From Paracoccus xiamenensis (GTDB lineage Bacteria > Pseudomonadota > Alphaproteobacteria > Rhodobacterales > Rhodobacteraceae): 64,000 nucleotides of DNA. A program made the position numbers and the translations under genes. The stretch's first letter is position 1; every line of letters starts with the position of its first letter. A model generated the notes under the pieces. The model worked only from the letters and a program-made list of their open reading frames with translations, was not told where the DNA came from and made no database searches. The stretch spans positions 248,001 through 312,000 of the forward strand of contig NZ_JAAOHY010000001.1 of NCBI RefSeq assembly GCF_011308835.1, read 5' to 3'. Below are positions 17,571 through 26,000 of this stretch, piece by piece.

Positions 17571-18028
17571 GCGGGAAACCTTTGGCCGACCGGCTTGACG
17601 GTCTGGTGCGCAATATCGGCGCGGCGGGTGTCGCTGTGCTGGGGGTGCTGGTCTTCTATGTCGTCGTCTCGCGCTATGCGGTGGCGAAAACGCCCCGCTG
17701 GTCCGAGGAAGTCCCGCGCCTGATCCTTGTCTGGGTCACGTTCTTCGGTGTCGTATCCGCCTTTATCCGGGGCAGCCATTTCCGCGCCGGGCTGACCGAC
17801 CTGATCCTTCCGCCAGGAGCCTTGCGGCGCGCGGTCTTCATTCTGGCGGCACTTGCGGGCGCGGCCTTTCTGGTCGTGCTGCTGATCACCGGCATCCAGA
17901 TCACCCGTTTTACCTGGGGCCACCAGATGACCGCGACCAGCCTGCCGGGCGGGTTGCTTTACCTCGCATTGCCGATCAGCTCGGCGCTGTCGCTTCTTGG
18001 CCTGGCGTTAGGGGGATGGCGGAAATGA
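17567..18028 (+). CDS. TRAP transporter small permease (DctQ)
   Basis: The 153-residue protein has four membrane segments, the DctQ topology, with the characteristic WSEEVPRLILVWVTFFG segment after the second. ATG 17567 overlaps the cupin stop by 4 bases. Family knowledge: DctQ couples the binding protein to the large DctM channel. Confidence 0.9.
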   Translation: MSGKPLADRLDGLVRNIGAAGVAVLGVLVFYVVVSRYAVAKTPRWSEEVPRLILVWVTFFGVVSAFIRGSHFRAGLTDLILPPGALRRAVFILAALAGAAFLVVLLITGIQITRFTWGHQMTATSLPGGLLYLALPISSALSLLGLALGGWRK

Positions 18029-19305
18029 GCCTTGGTCTTGTCATTCTTCTGGTCAGCTTCGTCTTTCTGGTGTTGATCGACGCGCCCATCGCGGTGGCGC
18101 TGGGACTGTCGGCGGTGGTCTATCTGCTGATCTCGGACCTCGCGCCCCTGATGATCGTGGCGCAGCGCATGGTGGCGGGGATCGACAGCTTTACGCTGCT
18201 GGCCATTCCGCTGTTCCTGCTGGCCGGCACGCTGATGGTGCAGGGCGGGCTTGCGCCGCGCATCGTGGCCTTCTGCGCCGCCATCGTCGGGCGCGGCACC
18301 GGCGGGCTGGCCATCGTGATGATCGCTGCCTGTATGATGTTCGGTTCGCTTTCGGGGTCGGGTGTGGCGGATGTCGTGGCCATCGGCTCCATGATGCTGC
18401 CGGCGATGAAGGAACGCGGCTATCACCCCGGTTTTTCCTCGGCCGCGCTTGGCTGTGCAGGCTCGCTGGGCACGGTCATCCCGCCGTCGATCGTGCTGAT
18501 CGTTTACGGGACGGCGACCAATACCTCGATCGGGCAGCTCTTCGTCGGTGCCATCGTGCCGGGCGTGATGCTGGGCCTCGGGCTGATGATCGTGGCCTGG
18601 TGGATCTCGCGCAAGAACGGCTGGAAAGGGGGCGAGGCGTTTTCCTGGCCGGTCCTTGGCCGCACCTTTATCGAGGCGATCCCGGCCCTGATCGCGCCGC
18701 TGATCATTGTGGGCGGCATCCGCTTTGGTGTCTTCACCCCGACCGAGGCCGCCGGCATCGGCGTCGTTTATGCGCTGCTGACGGGAACGCTGTTGTATCG
18801 CAGCCTGACGCTGCGCGGCATCGCCAACCTGCTGCGCGACACGGCCGAGATGACCGGATCGATCCTGTTCGTGATCGCCACCGCATCGGTCTTTGGCTGG
18901 ATCCTTGCCGCCGAACAGGTGCCGCAGATGGCCGTGAACGGCATTCAGGCGCTGACCGACAATGCCACGCTGGCGTTGCTGATGATCCTGCTGGTGGTGC
19001 TGGTGCTGGGCACCTTCATGGAATCGCTGGCGATCATCCTGATCCTGGCGCCGGTCTTCCTGCCCATGCTGACTGCCTATGACATCAACCCGGTCTATTT
19101 CGGCATCCTGCTGACCATCAACCTTGCCATCGGTGCCAATACGCCACCCCTTGGCATCGACCTGATGGCTGCCTGCCGGACCGCCGGGATCCCGATGTCG
19201 GCATCTTTCCGCTACCTGCTGCCCTTCATCGGCGTCATGGCACTGGTCATGTTCCTGCTGGTGCTGTTCCCGCAGGCCATCACATCGGTGATCGGCGCGT
19301 CCTGA
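18025..19305 (+). CDS. TRAP transporter large permease (DctM)
   Basis: The 426-residue protein has about twelve membrane segments and the DctM motifs FGSLSGSGVADVVAIGSMMLPAM and a GSLGTVIPPSIVLIVYG segment. ATG 18025 was chosen over 18016 because it overlaps the DctQ stop and is well spaced from GGGGG at 18011-18015. Family knowledge: it is the Na+- or H+-driven channel of the TRAP importer. A hydrolase gene follows 38 bases later and probably acts on the imported compound. Confidence 0.93.
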   Translation: MSLGLVILLVSFVFLVLIDAPIAVALGLSAVVYLLISDLAPLMIVAQRMVAGIDSFTLLAIPLFLLAGTLMVQGGLAPRIVAFCAAIVGRGTGGLAIVMIAACMMFGSLSGSGVADVVAIGSMMLPAMKERGYHPGFSSAALGCAGSLGTVIPPSIVLIVYGTATNTSIGQLFVGAIVPGVMLGLGLMIVAWWISRKNGWKGGEAFSWPVLGRTFIEAIPALIAPLIIVGGIRFGVFTPTEAAGIGVVYALLTGTLLYRSLTLRGIANLLRDTAEMTGSILFVIATASVFGWILAAEQVPQMAVNGIQALTDNATLALLMILLVVLVLGTFMESLAIILILAPVFLPMLTAYDINPVYFGILLTINLAIGANTPPLGIDLMAACRTAGIPMSASFRYLLPFIGVMALVMFLLVLFPQAITSVIGAS

Positions 19306-19343
19306 CGCGCCTTTCCCATCACATTCAATCTGTTGAGGCTGAC

Positions 19344-20588
19344 ATGTCCTTTTCCCCCGAAACTCGGGCCGATCTCGGCCGTTTCTGGTCCACCATCGAA
19401 CGCTCTGCCGAAATCGGTATCGGCCGCCCCGGCGGGCTGGCGCGGCTGACCCTGACCGACGACGACCGCATCATGCGCGACCAGTTCATCAGCTGGTGCG
19501 AAGACGCCGGCCTGACGGTCGAGATCGACGAGCTGGGTTCGATCTTTGCCCGTCGCGAAGGCACCGACCCGGACGCCGCCCCGATCCTGATCGGCAGCCA
19601 TCTGGACACCCAGATCAATGGCGGCCGCTTCGACGGCATCGCCGGCGTTCTGGCCGGGCTGGAGGTGGTGCGCTCTCTGAACGATGCGGGCCATACCACC
19701 CGCCGCCCCATCGTGGTGGTGAACTGGACGAATGAGGAGGGCGCGCGGTTTTCGCCGCCCATGGTCGCCTCGGGCGCCTTCGTTGGGAAATACACGGTGG
19801 ACTGGGTCTACGACCTGATCGCTGATGACGGGCCCCGTTTCGGGGACGAGTTGGAACGCATCGGCTATAAGGGCAGCCGCCCCTGCAAGGCCGGCGAGAT
19901 CGACGCCTATTTCGAGCTGCATATCGAACAGGGCCCGATCCTCGATGCCGAAAACCGGCAGGTGGGCGTGGTGACGGGCGGCTATCCCAGCCACGGGATG
20001 CGGGTGCGTTTCGACGGCCAGACCGCCCATACCGGGCCGACGCCGATGGACCTGCGCCACAACGCGCTGATCGCGGGTGCGCGCTGGCTGACGGCGGTGG
20101 ACGATATCGGCTGGGAATTTGCCGTGGGCGACGGCAAAGCCACCGGGTCGCGGCTGGCGGCATGGCCGAACAAGCCGGGGATCCTGTCCGACACCGCGCA
20201 GGCCATCGCCGATGTGCGCCACCCCGATCCGATCACCGCCCGCGTCATGGCCGAAAAGATGCGCCGCGCCGCAACCGCCGCCGCCGCCATGGCCGGCTGT
20301 ACGGTCACGGTGGAGGATGAATGGTTCTGGGGCGGCGACATCTTCGATGCCGAACTGGTCGGCGGCATCCGCGATCAGGCCATCCGCATGGGCTTTGACT
20401 GGCGCGATATCCAGTCGCAGGCTGGCCATGATGCCTATCACATGGCCATGCATTGCCCAACGGCGATGATCTTCACCCCCTGCAAGGGCGGCATCACGCA
20501 TAACAATGCCGAAAGCTGCGAACCCGAGGATTTCACCGCCGGGCTGAACATGCTGCTGCATGCGGTGGTGGCGCGCGCCGACCGCTAG
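19344..20588 (+). CDS. M20-family amidase/hydrolase (N-carbamoyl-L-amino acid hydrolase or allantoate amidohydrolase type)
   Basis: The 414-residue protein has the dinuclear-metal ligands of the AmaB/HyuC/AllC subgroup. These are GSHLDT (84-89), Asp97 in GGRFDG, Glu131-Glu132 in NEEGARF, a His in HIEQGP and a later His in CKGGITHNN. Family knowledge: members cut N-carbamoyl amino acids, ureidoglycine-type compounds or beta-ureido acids, releasing ammonia and CO2. The neighbours, two TRAP systems and RidA, favour N-carbamoyl or related amino acid derivatives over purine breakdown, because no other allantoin gene is present. Its stop overlaps the convergent lysR stop by 4 bases. Confidence 0.87.
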   Translation: MSFSPETRADLGRFWSTIERSAEIGIGRPGGLARLTLTDDDRIMRDQFISWCEDAGLTVEIDELGSIFARREGTDPDAAPILIGSHLDTQINGGRFDGIAGVLAGLEVVRSLNDAGHTTRRPIVVVNWTNEEGARFSPPMVASGAFVGKYTVDWVYDLIADDGPRFGDELERIGYKGSRPCKAGEIDAYFELHIEQGPILDAENRQVGVVTGGYPSHGMRVRFDGQTAHTGPTPMDLRHNALIAGARWLTAVDDIGWEFAVGDGKATGSRLAAWPNKPGILSDTAQAIADVRHPDPITARVMAEKMRRAATAAAAMAGCTVTVEDEWFWGGDIFDAELVGGIRDQAIRMGFDWRDIQSQAGHDAYHMAMHCPTAMIFTPCKGGITHNNAESCEPEDFTAGLNMLLHAVVARADR

Positions 20589-21532
20589 CACATGTCGGGG
20601 TAAAGCTGCTGTAATTCGTCCAGCAACCCGATGAACTTGGCTTCGGGGATGCTGGGCGGGGTGTCGGGATGGCGGATCAGAAAGACATCCGCCCCCAGCG
20701 GCTGGCTGGTGAAACGCAGCGGCCACAGCTGGCCCTGGGCCACCTCCTCGGCCACCGCCGCCGCCGGAAGCAGACCGATGCCTAACCCCGAGACGATCAT
20801 GCGGCGCACCTCCTCCAGATTGTGGCTGGAGCCGCTGATCCGCCGTCCAAGCCCGGCACCCTCGCGCAGCATCACCATCGGCTCCAGACCCATTCCGTCG
20901 GTGGCGCAGGTGAAGGCGACGAAGGGCTCCTGCTGCAACTCTCGCGCACTGACCTGCGCCTGACCGTACAGGCGATGCTCGGCGCCGCAGAAGACCACGA
21001 ACTCCTCGCGGAACAGCAGCTTGCAATCCAGCCCGACGATGGGCTTGCTGAGCAGGCAGATGCCCAGACCCGTCTTTTCCTGACTGATCCGGCGCACGGT
21101 TTCCTGGCTGTTCTGAACCTCGATATGGAAGGTGATCGAGGGGTTGCGCTGGTGGTACAGCCGCAGCGCCTCGTCCAGCAGCGGGGAGCAAAGGTTGCTG
21201 ATGATCTGAAGGGCGAGCGTGCCGTAATCTTCATCATTACGGTCCTGCGCCAGAACGGCGATACGGTCGACGCCGCGCAGGATCTCGACACATTCCTGAT
21301 AGACCCGCTCGCCGCGCAGGGTCAGGGCAAAGCGGCGGCTGTCGCGAAAGACCAGTTGGCAGCCCAGCTGTTCCTCCAGCCGTTGCAGGGCCTGACTGAC
21401 CGAGGGCTGGCTCATGTTCAGGCGCTTGGCGGCACGGGTGATGCCCTTTTCCTCGGCGATGGCGCAGAAGCTGCGCAAGAGGTTCCAGTTCAGGTCGTTG
21501 ACCAGCGGTTTGACCGGGGGCAATGGCGGCAC
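20585..21532 (-). CDS. LysR-family transcriptional regulator
   Basis: The 315-residue protein has a winged helix-turn-helix (about 29-48, GITRAAKRLNMSQPSVSQAL) and a LysR effector domain. It is divergent from RidA (21696), with a 163-base control region between them, and convergent with the amidase. This position suggests it regulates ridA and perhaps the TRAP genes beyond. It differs clearly from the LysR at 8194, so the block has two regulators. Confidence 0.9.
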   Translation of the reverse strand: MPPLPPVKPLVNDLNWNLLRSFCAIAEEKGITRAAKRLNMSQPSVSQALQRLEEQLGCQLVFRDSRRFALTLRGERVYQECVEILRGVDRIAVLAQDRNDEDYGTLALQIISNLCSPLLDEALRLYHQRNPSITFHIEVQNSQETVRRISQEKTGLGICLLSKPIVGLDCKLLFREEFVVFCGAEHRLYGQAQVSARELQQEPFVAFTCATDGMGLEPMVMLREGAGLGRRISGSSHNLEEVRRMIVSGLGIGLLPAAAVAEEVAQGQLWPLRFTSQPLGADVFLIRHPDTPPSIPEAKFIGLLDELQQLYPDMC

Positions 21533-21695
21533 CTTTCATGGGGGCGAATGGCGCTTTTTACCACGAAGCTGGCCGCGCGCGAGATATCGAAGCAGGCAAT
21601 CTTTCGTATCACCGATCCGCTGCCTTTGGGCTGGGCGCCGGGTGTATCTTGTGCATAAACTCTGCGCAGAATCTGCTAGCGGAAAGGAAGCTGCA

Positions 21696-22040
21696 ATGTC
21701 GATCAAACGCCTTCACCCCGGCCCGAGGATGAGCCAGGCCGTCATCCACGGCGATACCGTCTATCTGGCGGGGCAGGTGGGTAATCCCGGCAGCGGGATT
21801 GCCGAACAGGCGCAGGAAGCACTGGCGGCGGTCGATTCGCTGCTGGCAGAGGCCGGATCGTCCAAGTCGAAGATCCTGTCCGTCACCGTCTGGCTTGCCG
21901 ATATGGCTGACTTCGACACCATGAACAAAGTTTATGAGGCTTGGGTCGACAAAGACAATCCGCCCGCCCGCGCCACCGGCGAGGCCCGTCTGGCCACCCC
22001 CGACTACCGTGTCGAATTCATCGTCACCGCCGCGCTGTAA
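21696..22040 (+). CDS. RidA-family enamine/imine deaminase
   Basis: The 114-residue protein matches the RidA (YjgF/YER057c/UK114) fold in length. It contains GDTVYLAGQVG near the N terminus and ends ATPDYRVEFIVTAAL, which carries the conserved Arg that binds the substrate carboxylate. Start 21696 follows GGAAAGGA. Family knowledge: RidA hydrolyses reactive enamine/imine intermediates released by PLP or flavin amino acid enzymes. That links it functionally to the DadA-like flavoprotein at 6734-8029, whose product is an imine. Confidence 0.9.
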   Translation: MSIKRLHPGPRMSQAVIHGDTVYLAGQVGNPGSGIAEQAQEALAAVDSLLAEAGSSKSKILSVTVWLADMADFDTMNKVYEAWVDKDNPPARATGEARLATPDYRVEFIVTAAL

Positions 22041-22055
22041 GCGCGGGTGAAAGAC

Positions 22056-22088
22056 GGCCAGCCCCGCTCTTGACGATCGGGGCTGGCC
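22056..22088 (+). terminator. Hairpin after ridA
   Basis: GGCCAGCCCCG (22056-22066) pairs perfectly with CGGGGCTGGCC (22078-22088) around an 11-base loop, 16 bases after the ridA stop. There is no T-run, so termination would need another factor. Confidence 0.5.
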
Positions 22089-22307
22089 CCTATGTGTCGA
22101 CGCCCGTTGTATCGGGCGCATGTTGATGATCGCGCAGGTCATTCCTTCCGGCGAGGTTCCGACCGGTCAGGCCGGATGAAAAGCGCGGCCTCTCCATGTG
22201 AATAGTGCATTCTCTTACAGGGAAATCCGTATAGCCTCGGCCGCGGGAGAATGACGGGTGCCGGGGCGCATACCGGCGGCCACAAAACGAAAAACGGGAG
22301 GAATATC

Positions 22308-23363
22308 ATGCTGAACCTGAAAGCGACGCTCGCATCGGGTGCGGTCATGCTGGGGACGATCTTTGCGGCCGATGCCGTGCTGGCGCAGGAACATGTCTTC
22401 AAGCTGCATCATTTCCTCGGTGCGGAATCCCCGGCGCAAAAGGACATGCTGGAGCCGTGGGCCAAACGAGTCGAGGAAAACTCTGGCGGCACGGTGAAGA
22501 TCGAGATCTACCCCTCGATGACGCTGGGCGGGCGCCCGCCCGAACTTATCAGCCAGGTCCGCGACGGCGTGGTCGATCTGGTCTGGACGTTGAACGGCTA
22601 TACCCCCGGCCTGTTCCCCCGGACCGAGGTGATGGAACTGCCCTTTGTCTTCCTCAACGATCCGGTGGCCGCCAATCTGACCCTGGCCGAGATCTATCCC
22701 GACCACCTGGCCGAGGAATACAAGGGCGTCGAGCCGATGTTCCTGCACAGCCATGCCGGTCAGGCGATCCAAACCGTTTCGAAAGAAATCCGCATGCCTG
22801 ACGATATCGCCGGCATGAAGCTGCGCATCCCGACCCGCACCGGTGCCTGGGTGATCGAGGCGCTTGGCGCCACGCCGGTTTCCATGCCGGTGCCCGACCT
22901 GCCGCTGGCGCTGTCCAAGGGCGTCGTGGACGGCGCGCTGATCCCGTGGGAAATCATCCCGGCGCTGAAGATCCAGGACCAGACCCAGTTCCAGATCGAA
23001 GGCGCTGACAAGACCCGCTTCGGCACTTCGATCTTTCAGGTCTCGATGAACAAGGCGCGCTGGGACAGCCTGCCCGAGGATGTGCAGAAGGCCTTCCGCG
23101 ACGCCTCTGACCGCGATTGGCTGGTCGAGGTGGGCCAGATCTGGCGCGACGTTGACGAACGCGGCATCAAGGTCGCGGTCGACAGCGGCAACACCCACAT
23201 CACCCTGACGCCCGAAGAAACCGAGGCCTTCCGCGCCAAGCTGGAACCCGTGGTCGACCGCTGGGTCGACGAGGTCGCGCCGCAGGGCATCGACGGTGCC
23301 GCCCTTGTCGAAACCGTGCGCGCGTCCATCGCCAAGAACGCCTCGGCCGCAGGGGCGCGGTAA
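22308..23363 (+). CDS. TRAP transporter substrate-binding protein (DctP), second system
   Basis: The 351-residue protein starts after CGGGAGG. It has a signal peptide ending near residue 27 (ADAVLAQE) and the DctP region IAGMKLRIPTRTGAW, where Arg binds substrate carboxylate. It is only distantly similar to the first DctP at 16204, so the ligands probably differ. A 267-base gap upstream holds the ridA hairpin and presumably this operon's promoter; I see no clear box. Its stop overlaps the DctQ start (TAATG). Confidence 0.92.
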   Translation: MLNLKATLASGAVMLGTIFAADAVLAQEHVFKLHHFLGAESPAQKDMLEPWAKRVEENSGGTVKIEIYPSMTLGGRPPELISQVRDGVVDLVWTLNGYTPGLFPRTEVMELPFVFLNDPVAANLTLAEIYPDHLAEEYKGVEPMFLHSHAGQAIQTVSKEIRMPDDIAGMKLRIPTRTGAWVIEALGATPVSMPVPDLPLALSKGVVDGALIPWEIIPALKIQDQTQFQIEGADKTRFGTSIFQVSMNKARWDSLPEDVQKAFRDASDRDWLVEVGQIWRDVDERGIKVAVDSGNTHITLTPEETEAFRAKLEPVVDRWVDEVAPQGIDGAALVETVRASIAKNASAAGAR

Positions 23364-23869
23364 TGTTCGCCGACGAGGCCCCGGGCCGCAGGGGCCTCGC
23401 CGCCGCCATCGCACGGCTGGCCACCGGATGGGCGATTCTGGGCGGGGTCGTGCTGCTGGCCGTGGTGGCGATCAATGCGGTCAGCGTGCTGGGCGCGGCT
23501 TTCGGAACGTCGTTTTCGGGCGATTTCGAACTGACCGAGATGGGCGTGGCCGTCGCCGTCTTTGCCTTTCTGCCCTATTGCCAGCTGACCGACGCGAATG
23601 TCACTGCCGACATCTTCACCGCCCGCGCCAGCCCGCGGGTGGTGGCGGGGCTGCGGGCGCTGGCATCGCTGGTGGCCTTCGGCTTTGGCTGCCTGCTGCT
23701 GTGGCGCATGTATCCCGGCATGGTCGATCAGCGCGACTATAACGCCAGCACCGCAATCCTGCAGATCCCGATCTGGTGGGCCTATCTGCCGATCCTCGCC
23801 TCGCTGCTGCTGCTGGCCGCGACGGCGCTGCTGACCCTGATCGAAGATCTTCGCGAGGCCCGGGGATGA
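23363..23869 (+). CDS. TRAP transporter small permease (DctQ), second system
   Basis: The 168-residue protein has four membrane segments with the LTEMGVAVAVFAFLPYCQ segment typical of DctQ. It begins on the last base of the DctP stop, and its own stop overlaps the DctM start by 4 bases. Confidence 0.9.
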   Translation: MFADEAPGRRGLAAAIARLATGWAILGGVVLLAVVAINAVSVLGAAFGTSFSGDFELTEMGVAVAVFAFLPYCQLTDANVTADIFTARASPRVVAGLRALASLVAFGFGCLLLWRMYPGMVDQRDYNASTAILQIPIWWAYLPILASLLLLAATALLTLIEDLREARG

Positions 23870-25227
23870 GCGATCCGATTACCATCGGCATCGCCGCCCT
23901 GATCCTGCTGGTGGCGCTGATCGCCATCCGCATGCCGATTGCCTATGCGATGATCATCGTCGGTGGTGGCGGCATCATGCTGCTGAACGGTCCGGCACTG
24001 CTGCTGAGCCAGCTGAAAACGCTCGCCTATGGCCAGTTCTCGGTCTACGACCTGTCCATCGTGCCGATGTTCATCCTGATGGGCGAACTGGCGACGGTCG
24101 CGGGGCTCAGTCAGGCGCTGTTTCGGGGCGCGAATGCCTGGCTTGGCTGGATGCGCGGCGGCACCGCCATGGCCGCCATCGCTGGCTGCGCGGGGTTCGG
24201 CGCGGTCTGCGGATCTTCGCTGGCCACCGCCTCGACCATGGGCAAGGTGGCGCTGCCGGAACTGCGCCGATACAACTATTCGCCGGCACTGGCGACCGGT
24301 TCGCTGGCGGCGGGGGGCGTGCTGGGCATCCTGATCCCGCCCTCGGTCGTGCTGATCGTCTATGCGGTGATGGTCGAGGCGAATATCGTCACTATGTTCG
24401 CCGCCGCCCTGTTGCCGGGCATTCTGGCGGTGCTGCTGTTCATCCTGACCATCGCGATCTATGTCCGCATCCGCCCCGAAGCCGGACCGCGCGGCGGCGT
24501 GTCCAGCCGGCCCGAATTCATCGAGGCTACGCTGGGGCTGTTGCCGGTGATGGTGATCTTCGGGCTGGTGCTTGGGGGGATTTATGGCGGCCTGTTCAAC
24601 CCGACGCCCGCGGCGGCGATCGGCGTGGTGCTGGTCGCGATCTACGGCTTGCTGACCCGGTCGCTGAACGCGCCGGCGCTGATCGGCGCGCTGAAGGCCA
24701 CGGCGCGCTCCTCGGGGATGATCTATCTGATCCTGCTCGGCGCCGAGCTGATGAAGATCTTCATGTCCCGCGTGGGCCTGCCCCAGCAGGCCGCCACCTG
24801 GATCGCCGAAAGCGGCATGGCGCCGATGGCGGTGATGGTGATGATCCTGATCGCACTGATCCTGCTGGGTTGCCTGATGGACAGCCTGTCGATGATCCTT
24901 CTGGTCATCCCTTTCTTCTGGCCGATGCTGCTGGAACTGAATGGCGGCCTCTATCAGACAGCCGCCGAAGGCGCGGGTTTCGGGATGAGCACGGATGACC
25001 TGAAGATCTGGTTCGGCATCCTCGCGCTGGTGGTGGTCGAACTCGGCCTGATCACGCCGCCGGTGGGGATGAACGTCTTCATCATCTCCAGCCTCGCCCG
25101 CGATGTGCCGATGATCGAAACCTTCAAGGGCGTGCTGCCCTTCTTTCTGGCCGAGCTTCTTCGGGTCGCCCTGCTGCTGGCCTTCCCGGTCATCACGATG
25201 GCCCTGCCGCGCCTGCTTGCCGGATGA
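23866..25227 (+). CDS. TRAP transporter large permease (DctM), second system
   Basis: The 453-residue protein has about twelve membrane segments and the DctM motifs CAGFGAVCGSSLATASTMGK and ILIPPSVVLIVYAVM. ATG 23866 overlaps the DctQ stop by 4 bases. It ends the catabolic block; a hairpin terminator follows and fabA converges from the other side. Confidence 0.93.
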   Translation: MSDPITIGIAALILLVALIAIRMPIAYAMIIVGGGGIMLLNGPALLLSQLKTLAYGQFSVYDLSIVPMFILMGELATVAGLSQALFRGANAWLGWMRGGTAMAAIAGCAGFGAVCGSSLATASTMGKVALPELRRYNYSPALATGSLAAGGVLGILIPPSVVLIVYAVMVEANIVTMFAAALLPGILAVLLFILTIAIYVRIRPEAGPRGGVSSRPEFIEATLGLLPVMVIFGLVLGGIYGGLFNPTPAAAIGVVLVAIYGLLTRSLNAPALIGALKATARSSGMIYLILLGAELMKIFMSRVGLPQQAATWIAESGMAPMAVMVMILIALILLGCLMDSLSMILLVIPFFWPMLLELNGGLYQTAAEGAGFGMSTDDLKIWFGILALVVVELGLITPPVGMNVFIISSLARDVPMIETFKGVLPFFLAELLRVALLLAFPVITMALPRLLAG

Positions 25228-25237
25228 TCGCCCCAAG

Positions 25238-25268
25238 AAAAGGGGCCGCCCAACCGGCGACCCCTTTT
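25238..25268 (+). terminator. Hairpin terminator after the second TRAP operon
   Basis: AAAAGGGG-C-CGCC (25238-25250) pairs with GGCG-A-CCCCTTTT (25256-25268) with one mismatch and a 5-base loop, starting 10 bases after the DctM stop. A T-run ends the stem. It merges into repeat copy B. Confidence 0.8.
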
Positions 25269-25327
25269 CATTCTGGCCCAAATATCCCGGGGGAGAGCGC
25301 CATCCGGCGCGAGGGGGCAGCGCCCCC
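25267..25327 (-). repeat. Intergenic repeat family, copy B
   Basis: On the minus strand it reads GGGGGC-GCT-GCCCCC (25313-25327), a second small hairpin GCGCC/GGCGC, then CCCCCGGGATATTTGGGCCA and GAATGAA. It lies between the convergent fabA and TRAP genes, 20 bases after the fabA stop. The core is identical to copy C. Confidence 0.75.
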
Positions 25328-25347
25328 TTGTCCCCGGTTCCGCGGTC

Positions 25348-25857
25348 TCAGCTTTCCGAAAGGGCGACCTTCATGTCCTTGACCTGATAGATCACCTCGC
25401 CGTCAGCTTCGACGATGCCATCGGCCACGCCCATGGTCAGCCGGCGGGTCTGCACGGCCTTGGTGAAATCGACCTTGTAGGTCAGCAGCTTGCGATCGGG
25501 GCGGACCATGCCGGTCAGTTTGACCTCGCCCACGCCAAGCGCATAGCCGCGGCCCTTCCAATCGCGCCAGCCGAGGTTGAAGCCGGTCAGCTGCCACAGC
25601 CCGTCCAACCCCAGACAGCCCGGCATGATCGGGTTGCCGGGGAAGTGGCAGGCGAAGAACCACAGATCGGGGGTGATGTCGAATTCGGCGACGACATGGC
25701 CCTTGCCATGCAGCCCGCCATCTTCGGAAATTTCGGTGATCCGATCCATCATCAGCATCGGCGGTTCGGGCAGCTGCGCATTGCCGGGGCCGAACAGTTC
25801 GCCGCGGGCGCAGGCCAGCAGATCGTCCTTGTCGAATTGGGTCTTCTGCATTGCCAT
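25348..25857 (-). CDS. fabA: Beta-hydroxydecanoyl-ACP dehydratase/isomerase FabA
   Basis: The 169-residue protein is full length for FabA (about 170). The catalytic His71 and Asp85 lie in [19 protein letters not shown], with Pro residues placed as in FabA, not FabZ. Family knowledge: FabA dehydrates 3-hydroxyacyl-ACP and isomerises the C10 double bond, the entry to unsaturated fatty acids with FabB. It has the same orientation as fabB-fabI but is about 19 kb from them, where related genomes usually have it adjacent. Confidence 0.95.
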   Translation of the reverse strand: MAMQKTQFDKDDLLACARGELFGPGNAQLPEPPMLMMDRITEISEDGGLHGKGHVVAEFDITPDLWFFACHFPGNPIMPGCLGLDGLWQLTGFNLGWRDWKGRGYALGVGEVKLTGMVRPDRKLLTYKVDFTKAVQTRRLTMGVADGIVEADGEVIYQVKDMKVALSES

Positions 25858-25951
25858 CGGTAAAGGAACCTTCCTTGTTGTCCGGGCAATGGCCCGTTGT
25901 TCAGATGCGCTCAGCCCGTCAGTTGACGGCAGGTCACGCGGATTGCGGCCC

Positions 25952-25980
25952 TATCTAGACATCGCCGTGCCATCCCGCAA
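25952..25980 (-). promoter_or_regulatory. Possible promoter for fabA
   Basis: On the minus strand TTGCGG (25975-25980) and TAGATA (25952-25957) are 17 bases apart, about 95 bases before the fabA start. The -10 match is only partial. Confidence 0.3.
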
Positions 25981-26000
25981 GCAGCACGGCCCGGCGGGCA

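Noticed and set aside
23782-25281. Open minus-strand frame of 499 codons
   Set aside because: It is antisense to the second DctM gene, whose membrane protein is certain. The frame gives His/Gln/Asp-rich sequence only.
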